From Flavobacterium sp. (GTDB taxonomy: Bacteria; Bacteroidota; Bacteroidia; Flavobacteriales; Flavobacteriaceae), in NCBI GenBank assembly GCA_012032075.1, contig JAAURU010000015.1:1-20133 (forward strand): a stretch of DNA of 20,133 nt. The letters are read 5' to 3'. The notes beneath the pieces are model-generated. The model had not been told where the DNA came from, made no database searches, and saw nothing but the letters and a program-made list of their open reading frames with translations. This document shows, one piece after another, positions 1-7,792 of this stretch. The position numbers were made by a program, and so were the translations under genes. The first letter of the stretch is position 1; every line of letters starts with the position of its first letter.

Positions 1-49
1 TGATCAAAAATAGTTGGTGATTTTTTTCACCGAATTCAAATTTTAAACC

Positions 50-98
50 TCGATATTCGTACCCCTAACTTCGTACCTCGTACTTCTAACTTCATACT
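50..98. repeat. Tandem 7-bp repeat (TCGTACY / YCTAACT units)
   Basis: Six consecutive 7-mers fill 57-98: TCGTACC, CCTAACT, TCGTACC, TCGTACT, TCTAACT, TCATACT. A diverged seventh unit (TCGATAT) precedes them at 50-56. The array ends four bases before the stop codon of the LuxE-like gene, so it lies in that gene's 3' flank. The period of exactly seven with two alternating unit types is seen directly. Its function is unknown. Confidence 0.75.
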
Positions 99-101
99 TT
101 C

Positions 102-1136
102 TTAAATCACCATCAAATTACATCCTCTAATATCAGAATTATCAAAACGTCCCAATACTTCGAAAGAATGATTAGGATATTTTTTTCCCAAATCTTGTGT
201 AGCAATGAACGAACACGAATTGATATTTGCCAAATCAATTACGTTAATGCCACCTGTTTTTCCGTATTCAACATAAGTTAAAGCATCTTCTGTGTCTCTT
301 GTTAGGATTTGCATCCATGGTGGACATTCGAAAATACCATTTCCTAAGGAATAAGCTTGTGATAATAACTCGGTCATGCCATATTCAGAATGAATCACTG
401 GAACTCCAAAACCTTGACATAAAATTTCATGCAATTCTTCCCTGATAATTTCTTTTCGCTTACCTTTCATGCCTCCAGTTTCCATGATGATTAGAGAGCT
501 TCCTAACTCCCAAAGAGGAAATGAAATAGATTGTGCATATTCTATTAAATCTAATAATGCATAGGTTACTCCTATTAATACTATATTTTGATTTTCTCTA
601 TGTAATTTTTGTAGTTTTTCTAAAAGTTGGTCATAATTATTCAAATAAAAACCTGAATCAGGATGATTACTGCTTTTGATTAAATCATCTACCATATAAA
701 TTAAAGAAGAGCCATCACGTTCTAAATAGGATGGGAGCAAAGCTAAAACACAGTAATCTTCTATATTACCATAAAATTCTGAAAAACCTTTGCGATAGCT
801 CTGTTCATAAATAGAAACATCAGTTACAAAATGTTTGCTTCTAATAGGTTCATTGAGCATTCCCCCTTTGGGGGTTAGGGGGCTTGTTGTGCCGCTACTC
901 GTGAAAATTTCTTGAATAGGTTCTGAAGAACTTAGTATTTTATGGCTTTTAAAAAACTGAATCGGTAAAAAAGGAATATCTAATATTTTTTTAACATTAG
1001 ACTTATCCTTTTTCAATAAAGTACAAAATTCATTATAGACTTTATTAGCGTCAAATTGGTATCGAAAAACTTTAAGTGCTAGTTTTTCAAAATCTCTTTT
1101 GTTTGAAATGGTGAAGATATCCTCTTGTAACGTCAT
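102..1136 (-). CDS. LuxE-like acyl-protein synthetase / acyltransferase
   Basis: 344 codons, ATG start at 1136. The protein resembles the LuxE acyl-protein synthetase family, ANL-type enzymes that activate or transfer fatty acyl groups. The nucleotide-binding-like P-loop region FTSSGTT is at residues 78-84, and further family-like stretches are SEYGMTELLSQAY in the middle and GRFDNSDIRGC at the C-terminus. No luciferase genes are nearby, so a role in bioluminescence is not implied; the substrate is unknown. The gene is single, preceded by its own good promoter. Oddly, directly after FTSSGTT the reading frame runs through a GC-rich interspersed repeat (861-886) that encodes SPLTPKGG. The repeat sits inside the glycine/serine/threonine-rich loop and may impair activity, although the frame stays open. 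I am confident of the family and unsure of the function. Confidence 0.75.
   Translation of the reverse strand: MTLQEDIFTISNKRDFEKLALKVFRYQFDANKVYNEFCTLLKKDKSNVKKILDIPFLPIQFFKSHKILSSSEPIQEIFTSSGTTSPLTPKGGMLNEPIRSKHFVTDVSIYEQSYRKGFSEFYGNIEDYCVLALLPSYLERDGSSLIYMVDDLIKSSNHPDSGFYLNNYDQLLEKLQKLHRENQNIVLIGVTYALLDLIEYAQSISFPLWELGSSLIIMETGGMKGKRKEIIREELHEILCQGFGVPVIHSEYGMTELLSQAYSLGNGIFECPPWMQILTRDTEDALTYVEYGKTGGINVIDLANINSCSFIATQDLGKKYPNHSFEVLGRFDNSDIRGCNLMVI
861..886 (+). repeat. GC-rich interspersed hairpin repeat, copy 1 (in frame inside the LuxE-like gene)
   Basis: The core is CCCCCTTTGGGGG followed by TTAGGGGGCTT, that is, a short hairpin with a GGTTAGGGG tail. Near-identical copies are at 16693-16714 (inverted) and 16788-16808, and a related version is at 13952-13985. 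It is strikingly GC-rich in an AT-rich genome. Here it is translated as residues 84-92 of the LuxE-like protein. Confidence 0.75.
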
Positions 1137-1162
1137 GAATTGATTTTCTTTTAAGAACAGTA

Positions 1163-1191
1163 CAAAAGTATAAAATAAAAAAAGACACCAA
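1163..1191 (-). promoter_or_regulatory. Bacteroidetes-type promoter for the LuxE-like gene
   Basis: On the minus strand, TTG (1191-1189), an 18-bp spacer and TACTTTTG (1170-1163) fit the Bacteroidetes pattern TTG-N17-23-TAnnTTTG. The predicted transcript start near 1156 gives a leader of about 20 nt before the ATG. The promoter overlaps the terminator hairpin of the gene upstream on the same strand. Confidence 0.55.
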
Positions 1192-1204
1192 CGTTATGTT
1201 GATG
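1177..1204 (-). terminator. Rho-independent-like terminator for the T9SS-secreted protein gene
   Basis: The arms CACCAAC (1186-1192) and GTTGATG (1198-1204) pair over seven positions (one G-U). On the minus strand they are followed by a run of seven T (1183-1177). It lies about 70 bp past the stop codon of the gene ending at 1274. Confidence 0.55.
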
Positions 1205-1219
1205 CTTTAATGTTTTGAG

Positions 1220-1262
1220 ATTCTGAAACCGAAGATTCAACGGAGTTAAATAAATTCAGAAT
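1220..1262. repeat. Intergenic inverted repeat ATTCTGAA ... TTCAGAAT
   Basis: Perfect 8-bp arms at 1220-1227 and 1255-1262 flank 27 bp. The right arm continues as ATGACA. It sits between the stop of the T9SS protein gene and its terminator. Its form resembles short dispersed palindromic elements of Flavobacteriia, but only one copy is in this window, so membership of a family is inference. Confidence 0.4.
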
Positions 1263-1273
1263 GACAATATAGA

Positions 1274-2128
1274 TTATCTAACTACTAATTTTCTAGTAGC
1301 AGTATTTGCTTCTTCAGTGATTTTAACAATGTAAACACCAGCATTTAATCTTGAAGCATTAACGGTATTGTTAACTACTTTTGTATTTAAAACTTCTTTT
1401 CCTAAGATATCAAAAATTTGAACACTCATATCAGCATTTGCAGCAGAAGAAATATTTAATGTATTTTCTGTTAAAGGGTTTGGATACATTTTTAAGCCTT
1501 CAATTGCGTTGAAAGAGTTGGTTGAAAGAGTAAAAGTTCCAAGTGGCACAATAGATTGAAGTTGAGTTCCTCCAGTACAAGTACCAGCACCAGTGTCGAA
1601 TAAATTTATTGCTCCAAAAGTCCAATTTGCTTGTGTAAAACCACCATCGGGACCACTTCCATTGTTTCTTTTTGCATAAGTATCGAGCCATTCCCATGAA
1701 GTTCCTGTTCCGTCAAGATCTGTAACTCCAAATTGATCAATTACGGCCATAGTTGATGTATTAATGATTCTAATTCTATCATCACCATTAAGATTCATAA
1801 CATTATTTTCTATAGAATTTGAAGCAGTTATACTAGGAAATTCTGTAGTTGCTATAGTTGTGCTACCACCAGTTACTATAATATAAACATATTCATTAGT
1901 TCGAGTTCCAAGTGGAGTTAGATCTAAAGTTGCTCCCCAAGTTGTGTTAGCATTGGTTTGATTTTGAGCGGAATACAATGCGAAATTAACAGTTCCACTT
2001 GCGTAAATTTCACATACTTTAGGATATCCGTTTGGACAAGGACCGTCAATCATTGCAGTTATTATTGGGGTTTGCCCAAAAGTAAAAGCAGTTCCTAATA
2101 CTAAAGATAAAAAGTAAAGTTTTTTCAT
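1274..2128 (-). CDS. T9SS-secreted protein with type A sorting domain, lamin-tail-like body
   Basis: 284 codons, ATG at 2128. Residues 1-19 are a typical signal peptide (MKKLYFLSLVLGTAFTFGQ). Residues 20-195 form a beta-rich, secreted-type body with four cysteines and motifs such as KVCEIYASGTVNF and DDRIRIIN, reminiscent of lamin-tail-like domains; this part is a tentative match. Residues 210-284 are a clear T9SS type A C-terminal sorting domain: EGLKMYPNPL, then QIFDILGKEVL, then NAGVYIVKI, and a basic end TRKLVVR. Known biology of this tail is export across the outer membrane by the type IX system followed by tail removal and surface attachment or release. The gene has its own TAnnTTTG-like box and terminator. 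The body's function is unknown. Confidence 0.85.
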   Translation of the reverse strand: MKKLYFLSLVLGTAFTFGQTPIITAMIDGPCPNGYPKVCEIYASGTVNFALYSAQNQTNANTTWGATLDLTPLGTRTNEYVYIIVTGGSTTIATTEFPSITASNSIENNVMNLNGDDRIRIINTSTMAVIDQFGVTDLDGTGTSWEWLDTYAKRNNGSGPDGGFTQANWTFGAINLFDTGAGTCTGGTQLQSIVPLGTFTLSTNSFNAIEGLKMYPNPLTENTLNISSAANADMSVQIFDILGKEVLNTKVVNNTVNASRLNAGVYIVKITEEANTATRKLVVR

Positions 2129-2151
2129 TTTTTTAAGTTTTTAAATGTATG

Positions 2152-2159
2152 CAAATATA
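2152..2159 (-). promoter_or_regulatory. TAnnTTTG box (TATATTTG) upstream of the T9SS-secreted protein gene
   Basis: There is a perfect match to the Bacteroidetes -7 element on the minus strand, 23 bp upstream of the ATG. No TTG is present at the usual upstream distance; that position is occupied by the inverted repeat at 2163-2188. Confidence 0.5.
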
Positions 2160-2162
2160 ACA

Positions 2163-2188
2163 ACAATTTTCCTTTTTGTGAAAATTGT
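2163..2188. promoter_or_regulatory. Perfect 9-bp inverted repeat at the -33 region of the T9SS gene promoter
   Basis: ACAATTTTC (2163-2171) and GAAAATTGT (2180-2188) are exact inverse complements separated by 8 bp. They lie three bases upstream of the TATATTTG box, where the -33 element should be. This is a candidate operator, or a weak hairpin. The upstream sorting-domain gene ends at 2233, so a terminator role for that gene is the alternative. Confidence 0.4.
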
Positions 2189-2232
2189 AATGTAAATTTA
2201 AAGTTAAATAAGTATAATAGGTGTTTGCGTAA

Positions 2233-2574
2233 CTAATTGATTATCAGTTTTCTTGTTGCAGATGCATCTCCTTCTCTAACTTTTACAATATAAACACCAG
2301 TATTTAAAGCACTAATGTTTACTTCTTTGTTAGTTACAATGGCTTCAAATACTTTTTTTCCTAGAACATCAAAAATTTCTACTTTCTTTTCTAAAGCTAA
2401 TTTAGAAGAAATATAAATTTTACCAGTGTTCACAGGATTAGGATAAATACTTAAGCCCTCAATAGTTGGCTCTTGAGATTTAGTAGTACTATAATTCTTT
2501 TGTTCTTGTGAGAAAGTATCCACAGAGAATAAAAGTGTACCGATAAGAATAATATAAAAGTATTTTTTTATCAC
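2233..2574 (-). CDS. Minimal T9SS protein: signal peptide plus sorting domain, no cargo
   Basis: 113 codons with a GTG start at 2574; no ATG is available in frame upstream. Residues 1-22 form a signal peptide (hydrophobic core FYIILIGTLLFSVDTFS). A short polar linker follows, and residues 38-113 are a complete T9SS type A sorting domain (EGLSIYPNPV, then EIFDVLGKKVF, then NTGVYIVKV, then ATRKLIIN). It is closely similar to the tail of the neighbouring 284-residue protein. There is no room for a folded cargo between signal and tail. It may be a gene remnant that lost its cargo, a small surface peptide of unknown function, or a carrier competing for the sorting machinery. An intact signal and tail argue against simple decay. 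A TTG-N23-TATATTTA promoter-like pair is upstream. Confidence 0.8.
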   Translation of the reverse strand: MIKKYFYIILIGTLLFSVDTFSQEQKNYSTTKSQEPTIEGLSIYPNPVNTGKIYISSKLALEKKVEIFDVLGKKVFEAIVTNKEVNISALNTGVYIVKVREGDASATRKLIIN

Positions 2575-2593
2575 TCGCTAAGTTATTAAGTTG

Positions 2594-2627
2594 TAAATAT
2601 ATAAACATTTTTTTAAATATAACACAA
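2594..2627 (-). promoter_or_regulatory. Candidate promoter of the minimal T9SS gene
   Basis: On the minus strand, TTG (2627-2625), a 23-bp spacer and TATATTTA (2601-2594) match the Bacteroidetes pattern except for the final G. The box is about 20 bp upstream of the GTG start. Confidence 0.35.
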
Positions 2628-2635
2628 AACAAATA

Positions 2636-2661
2636 AAAAATCCCTCAATTGAGGGATTTTT
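2636..2661 (-). terminator. Strong palindromic terminator after the beta-helix lipoprotein gene
   Basis: The perfect palindrome TCCCTCAATTGAGGGA (2641-2656) is flanked by A5 on the left and T5 on the right, so it can work in both directions. It lies about 22 bp beyond the lipoprotein stop codon on the minus strand and separates it from the minimal T9SS gene. Confidence 0.8.
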
Positions 2662-2683
2662 AACTTTTATTATAGAAAAAGTA

Positions 2684-3847
2684 TTATTGTAATAAATTAA
2701 CACCATTAACTGTTGACCATGCTCCTGTCGTTAAATTAGCTCCAGTTGTAGAGGAAGATGTAGTTAACTGTCCAGAAGGAAAAGTAACTGAAAAAGATGA
2801 AGAACCTGAACCAGTTTGAGTAGTTGAGCCCATAATCTTAACATTAGTCAACTTAATTTTATTTCCATTAACTTGATTTGTGTTTGTAGATGCATCTTGA
2901 ATTCTTACTGCTACTGCCATTGGGTCAGTATATCCTTCAATTAAGATATTTGAAAAATCCCCATTTCCTTCTTTTTTAAATTGAATAGCATCATACTCAG
3001 CTGAACCATTTTCTGTTAAAGTACCAGCTGCTCTTTTTAAAGTGATGTTTGTAACTTTAGGCCAAAATGAATTATTTACTGATTTAGATTCTATCTCCAT
3101 TCCAAAATTTCCAGTACCTGTTTGATAAGCATACCAGTTTGTATTATTTTGTCCCTTCCAACCATCTTGCCAGTCAAATGAATCATCAAAATTTCCATAA
3201 GATATTAAATTTGTACCGCTAACAGTACCACCATAAAATTCATATCCATCATCAGCTCCTTTATATGAAACTAAGTTTTCTAATATTGTTCCAGAACCTA
3301 CAGAGTAGAATGAAAACCCATTCATTTCACTTGTGCCATCTGTAATTTTTTTACCAGCATATTCAACTCTTACATATCTTAATGTACCACCATTATGAGT
3401 AGCATTATTTCCACCATAAGGTAATGCCAAACCATCTTCAGAAGTTGCTGTTGTAACACCATTTGCACCTACTATTGGAGCATCACCATACATGATGATT
3501 CCACCCCAAGAACCAGGTATTTTTGACACTTCGGTAAAAATTACAGGTTCAGCAGCAGTACCATTGATAATTAATTTACCTCCGTTTTCAACTACTAATG
3601 CATCTGTACCATTAGCTACATTTGCAGTGATTGTTGAACCTGAGTCAAAAGTTACCGTTACTCCTGATTTTATTTTTACGATTCCACTTAATGTGTAATT
3701 ACCAAGAACAAAAGTTTTACTTGTTGTTATGTCTCCTGTAATTTCTCCAACTACAGGGCCAGTTGGTGTTGTAATTTCATCTTCATCTTCACTACAGCCT
3801 ATAAATAATAAACTTAGAATTGATAGAGTTAATGCTAATTTTTTCAT
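2684..3847 (-). CDS. Surface lipoprotein with parallel beta-helix-like repeats
   Basis: 387 codons, ATG at 3847. Residues 1-18 are a lipoprotein signal ending in LLFIGC, so Cys18 is the acylated residue. Acidic residues follow at once (CSEDEDE), resembling the lipoprotein export signal that sends Bacteroidetes lipoproteins to the outer face of the outer membrane. The remainder is rich in G, N, S and T with repeated short strands (for example TLSGIVKIKSGVTVTFDSGS and GGKLIING), as in right-handed beta-helix proteins; aromatic and acidic motifs such as DDSFDWQDGWKG occur centrally. It lies directly downstream of a TonB receptor on the same strand but with its own terminator and promoter-like box between. 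I infer it is a partner or binding protein of that receptor; there is no SusD gene. The ligand is unknown. Confidence 0.75.
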   Translation of the reverse strand: MKKLALTLSILSLLFIGCSEDEDEITTPTGPVVGEITGDITTSKTFVLGNYTLSGIVKIKSGVTVTFDSGSTITANVANGTDALVVENGGKLIINGTAAEPVIFTEVSKIPGSWGGIIMYGDAPIVGANGVTTATSEDGLALPYGGNNATHNGGTLRYVRVEYAGKKITDGTSEMNGFSFYSVGSGTILENLVSYKGADDGYEFYGGTVSGTNLISYGNFDDSFDWQDGWKGQNNTNWYAYQTGTGNFGMEIESKSVNNSFWPKVTNITLKRAAGTLTENGSAEYDAIQFKKEGNGDFSNILIEGYTDPMAVAVRIQDASTNTNQVNGNKIKLTNVKIMGSTTQTGSGSSSFSVTFPSGQLTTSSSTTGANLTTGAWSTVNGVNLLQ

Positions 3848-3880
3848 TGTTTAAAGTTTTTAATTTTTTAATTTATACTG

Positions 3881-3888
3881 CAAATTTA
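3881..3888 (-). promoter_or_regulatory. TAnnTTTG box (TAAATTTG) upstream of the beta-helix lipoprotein
   Basis: There is a perfect -7 element match on the minus strand, 33 bp upstream of the ATG. No clear TTG is found 17-23 bp further upstream. It suggests transcription independent of the TonB receptor gene. Confidence 0.45.
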
Positions 3889-3967
3889 ATTTTTCTTATT
3901 TCTAGTAAGGTTAATATAGTTTTAAGTTAATTTTAAATTTTACAATGAATGTAAATTTTATGTAAAT

Positions 3968-4003
3968 AAAGAGGCTGTCCGATATTTTCGGTCAGCCTCT
4001 TTT
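3968..4003 (-). terminator. Terminator hairpin after the TonB-dependent receptor gene
   Basis: The long stem has arms AAAGAGGCTGTCCGA (3968-3982) and TCGGTCAGCCTCTTT (3988-4002) around a 5-base loop, with a single T-T mismatch. T-rich sequence flanks it on both strands, so it may be bidirectional. It is 70 bp past the receptor stop codon. Confidence 0.75.
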
Positions 4004-4042
4004 TATGCTAAAAATTTTGTCTAACTATTGGTTTTTTTAGTC

Positions 4043-4062
4043 AATCTTCAAATAGGAAGATT
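4043..4062. other. Short perfect inverted repeat next to the receptor stop codon
   Basis: AATCTTC (4043-4049) and GAAGATT (4056-4062) are inverse complements with a 6-base loop, 12 bp past the receptor stop. No T-run follows on the minus strand. It may stabilise the mRNA end or be chance. Confidence 0.3.
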
Positions 4063-4074
4063 TTATAATTTTAG

Positions 4075-6850
4075 TTAAAAATTATAACTTAAATTTAAGC
4101 TTATTCCAACTCCTCTTTTGTATTCTCTTAAAATTAAAGAAGACTCAATTATATTAACAGAACTAGAACTATTATTTCCTAATTCAAATCTCTGAAATGG
4201 ATTTATTATGTTATCTACTGAGAATTTAGTCGAAATGTTTTTTGTTAATTTACTAGAATATACAAAATCTAATTTGTGAAATGGCATTTCATATATATGG
4301 TCTAATCCAGCGGTACCTACTGCAAAAATATTTTTCCCTTTAACACCATAGACTAATGATACAGTGTTTTTTAATTTCTTTACCCAAATTAAATTCATAT
4401 TTTGCATCTGCATTTATTATCCAATTTGAAGCTCCTTGAAGTTCTCTAGTTGGTTTATTTTCTAGTTGATTATCATTAGCTATTTCAACTTTAGTTTTCA
4501 TTACAGAACCATTTATTCCTAAAGATATGTTTTCTAGATTTTTAGAAAGATTAGACATATTAAAGATTAGTTCAAATTCTGCTCCATACAAATTAGCGAT
4601 TTTTGAATTTTGAAAAGTAGTTATTTGTGTTGCGCTTGGCAAAAAAATTCTTTCAATTGGGTCTTTTATATTTTTACCATATAGACCTACTGCAAACATA
4701 TCTTTATTTTTTGAGAAAAATTCATATTTTATATCAATGTTTATATTTTCAGTATCTTTTAAATCTCCGTTTCCAGTTTCAACAGTTCCATCAGGATTTA
4801 CAATTTGAACAGGAAGTACTTCCATTAAAACTGGTCTTGTAATTGTTTGAGAAGCTGCAAAACGTAAATTTGAATCTTCATTCAACGTATATTTAGAATT
4901 TATAGATGGTAAAAAATAATTTTTCTTTTCATTATTTTTTCTAAAAGGGCTTGTAAATGTATCAGAAATTGATCTAAACCTAATTGTTCTATCGGATGTT
5001 TCAAATCGAACTCCTCCATTTATGTCAAACTTTTCACTTATATTATAAAACAAATTAAAATAACCAGCATTTACAAATTGATTAAATCTTACTTTATAAT
5101 CAGCAGTTGATTCTTCTCTTTCAAAAATTAAACCATTTGAAATATCTTCTAAAATTTGATCATTAATATTGTTTAATGAAGTTGTTACAGTGTAACTTCC
5201 TGTTAATGCTCGTGTTGAGAAGAATCTATAAATAGAAGAAATACTATTTTTATAAGAATTAAAACCTAAAGTAAGGTTGTTTGTCTTTCCATTTACTTCC
5301 TTACCAAATTTATAATTGTATTCAAGCAATCCACTAACATAGTAGTTTCCTTTAATGCTAAAATGTTGTCTATTTAATGTATTTCCACCATAAGAATTTA
5401 CAAAAACATCTTCACCATTAAGTCTTCCGTCTAAGAATTTTCTATCAGGTAATTCAAAATTAGTTTTTACAAATGAGATTCCTCCTTTTACAGAGTGTTT
5501 ATCATCAGATGATATTTTATAATTAGCTAATAACTGATTATTAAAATAATCTGTTTTCTCAAATTGATTTGTCCTAATAAATCGGTTAGTGATTGATTTT
5601 TGATTTTGTAAAATACCTAATTGATCTTTGATTAGACTTTCAGTAGTTCTTATATAAATAGAATTTATACCAATTTTTAATCTATCTGATTTATATTTTA
5701 AGCCAATTAATGTTGATGTATTGGTTTGGTAACTGTATGATTGTGTAAATAAATCGTTATTATATTCTCCAAGTCCCTCAATAAAGGTTCTTTCTAATCC
5801 TTCTCTTACTTGATACTTATTATCACCATTCAATGAAATTAAGTAAGAAAATGAACTATTGTCATTGATATTAAATTTATGAGAATGACTAAAACCAATA
5901 CTGTTGTTAATTGGAGCACCTACTCTATTAACATTCCAACTATTATCTCTATAGCTATTCAAATATTCTGAAGAAGTTAGTCTGTATGCTCCAACATTAC
6001 CATATTCAGATGGTAATTCTCTATATTTTTTTTGATTACCAAAAAAGCCATCATTATTATTTGCATTTTCAGCTATTAAAAAATCTTCTCCATTATTATT
6101 TGTAACATATCCAAATCCAACGCTAAATTTCGTTTGTGAAGATTGAGATTCACTTGTTTCTATATTTATAGTTGCACCAGCAAAGTCTCCTGATATATTT
6201 GGATTAAATGTTTTATAAACATTTAAAACTCCTACTATATCAGTAGGAAATAAATCTAAAGGGATAATTTTTTTAAAAGGACTGTTTGAAGGAACCTGTA
6301 ATTCGTTAATTAACAGATTGTTGTATCTATTTTCTAAACCTCTAACAAATAATCCTTTTGATTCAGCTTTAGTAATACCTGTAACTTTTGTTAATCCTTC
6401 TTCTACGTCACTAATACCTTTTCTAGACATTTCTTGCGCACCTATAGCTTGTTTAATTTCCACTGCTTTTTGAATATCTTGCAAAACAGCAGCTTCACTT
6501 TCTTTACTAACAGTATGAGTAATTACAACATCTTCCAATTGTACTCCATCTGCTGCTAAAGTGTAATCAATTATTTTTTTTTCTCTAGCTTTAATGGTAA
6601 AAGGTATTTGTTTAGTTTCGTATCCCAAATAACCTATTTCTAAAACATAACTTCCTGGTTTAATAGATAAGGTGTATTTTCCTTTATCATCAGTTGATGT
6701 TCCAATGGTTGTTCCTTTTATAATTACATTAGCAAAAGGTAATGGTTCATTGTTAAATTCCTTATCTAAAATGGTTCCAGAAACTGTTCCATTCTGAGAA
6801 AAAGTAAGAGTAGTCAAAAATAATAAGCCTAATAAAAATTTTAGTTTCAT
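4075..6850 (-). CDS. TonB-dependent outer-membrane receptor, carboxypeptidase-regulatory-like domain (apparent frameshift)
   Basis: ATG at 6850; about 924 residues once one base is removed. Residues 1-18 are a signal peptide (MKLKFLLGLLFLTTLTFS). Residues 20-105 are a carboxypeptidase-regulatory-like beta-sandwich (VSGTILD, PFANVIIKGT, STDDKGKYTL). A TonB plug follows at about 125-235 (FVRGLENRYNNLLIN, then NISGDFAGATINIET), and the rest is a long barrel ending in a typical aromatic residue (SLNLSYNF). The frame breaks at the run of six T at 4367-4372: with five, KYEFNLGKEI continues into KNTVSLVYGVKGK without loss. The protein imports a ligand across the outer membrane using TonB energy. No SusD is encoded; the beta-helix lipoprotein is the likely partner, and the divergent PhoB/PhoR-like pair is a possible regulator. 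The substrate cannot be read from sequence. Confidence 0.85.
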
Positions 6851-6870
6851 TGTGTTGTTGAATTTTGGTG

Positions 6871-6878
6871 CAAAGGAA
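6871..6878 (-). promoter_or_regulatory. Weak -7 box (TTCCTTTG) before the TonB receptor
   Basis: One mismatch from TAnnTTTG on the minus strand, 20 bp upstream of the ATG, with no recognisable TTG at the correct spacing. The weak match would suit a gene needing an activator, but that is inference. Confidence 0.3.
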
Positions 6879-6987
6879 CTCTAAATAGATTATCAGACTG
6901 TTACTTGGAAATTATAAAAATGTTTCCATAAAGTTAATTAAATGTAAATACATTAAATAATTGTTAAGAGCTTGAATCTTTTTATAT

Positions 6988-7026
6988 TATATTTACCTTT
7001 ACCAATTAAGAAATTAAAGTTTCTTA
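6988..7026 (+). promoter_or_regulatory. Candidate promoter and inverted repeat before the PhoB/PhoR-like pair
   Basis: TATATTTA (6988-6995) is one base off the -7 consensus, with a TTG at 6961-6963 and a somewhat long 24-bp spacer. The directly repeated TTTACC follows (6992-7003). The perfect inverted repeat TAAGAAA (7007-7013) / TTTCTTA (7020-7026) lies just downstream, within the predicted start region. The 258-bp receptor-regulator divergent spacer holds no gene. The arrangement could serve autoregulation. Confidence 0.3.
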
Positions 7027-7108
7027 TGAAATGCACATAAATAAGTCATTTTATTGATAACAAAACTAAGTATGGGACACCATATTACTGCTAAAAACAT
7101 TTTTGTAT

Positions 7109-7792
7109 ATGAAAAAGAAAGAAATTAAGATTTTACTGGTAGATGATGAACCAGATATTTTAGAGATTGTTGGATATAATTTGTCTCAAGAAGGTTATCA
7201 AGTTATTACTGCATCAAATGGTAAAGAGGCTTTGACTATGGCAAAAAAAGAGTTGCCAAATTTGATTATTATGGATGTTATGATGCCAGAAATGGATGGA
7301 ATCGAAGCTTGTGAAAACATTAGACGATTTCCAGAATTAGAAAATACTATAATTACTTTCTTAACAGCTAGATCTGAAGATTATTCTCAAGTGGCAGGTT
7401 TTGATGCTGGTGCCGATGATTATATTGCAAAACCTATAAAACCAAAAGTTTTAGTAAGTAAAGTAAAAGCTTTATTGAGAAGATTAAAAGAAGATAATGA
7501 AGCATCAGATACACTAAAAGTGGGTGATATTACTATCAATAGAGAAGAATATAAAATTATTCGTCAAGATGAAGAAATTGTATTACCAAGAAAAGAATTT
7601 GAATTGTTTTATCTTTTAGCCACTAAACCTGGTAAAGTTTTCACAAGAGAAGAAATTTTAGACAAAGTTTGGGGTAATGAAGTGGTTGTAGGTGGAAGAA
7701 CTATAGATGTTCACATTCGTAAATTGAGAGAAAAAATAGGTGACGACTTCTTTAAAACTATTAAAGGTGTAGGTTATAAGGTAGAATTTTAA
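7109..7792 (+). CDS. OmpR/PhoB-family response regulator
   Basis: 227 residues from ATG 7109; the in-frame TTG six bases earlier is a poorer start. The receiver domain covers residues 5-120: acidic pair Asp12-Asp13, phospho-acceptor Asp56 in LIIMDVMMPEMDG, the switch threonine in FLTARSED, and the lysine in DYIAKPIKP. Residues 130-227 are a winged-helix DNA-binding domain (PRKEFELFYLLATKPGKVFT, then GGRTIDVHIRKLREKIG, then GVGYKVEF). It acts as a phosphorylation-dependent transcription factor. Its stop codon overlaps the start of the kinase gene (TAATG), so the pair is translationally coupled. The divergent TonB receptor is a natural candidate target. The domain order and best family resemblance are PhoB-like, but a phosphate-related role is not proven by sequence. 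Confidence 0.9.
   Translation: MKKKEIKILLVDDEPDILEIVGYNLSQEGYQVITASNGKEALTMAKKELPNLIIMDVMMPEMDGIEACENIRRFPELENTIITFLTARSEDYSQVAGFDAGADDYIAKPIKPKVLVSKVKALLRRLKEDNEASDTLKVGDITINREEYKIIRQDEEIVLPRKEFELFYLLATKPGKVFTREEILDKVWGNEVVVGGRTIDVHIRKLREKIGDDFFKTIKGVGYKVEF

Noticed and set aside
7103..7108. TTG start two codons upstream of the response regulator ATG
   Set aside because: It adds only two residues before a good ATG with the expected MKKKEIKILLVDDE start.
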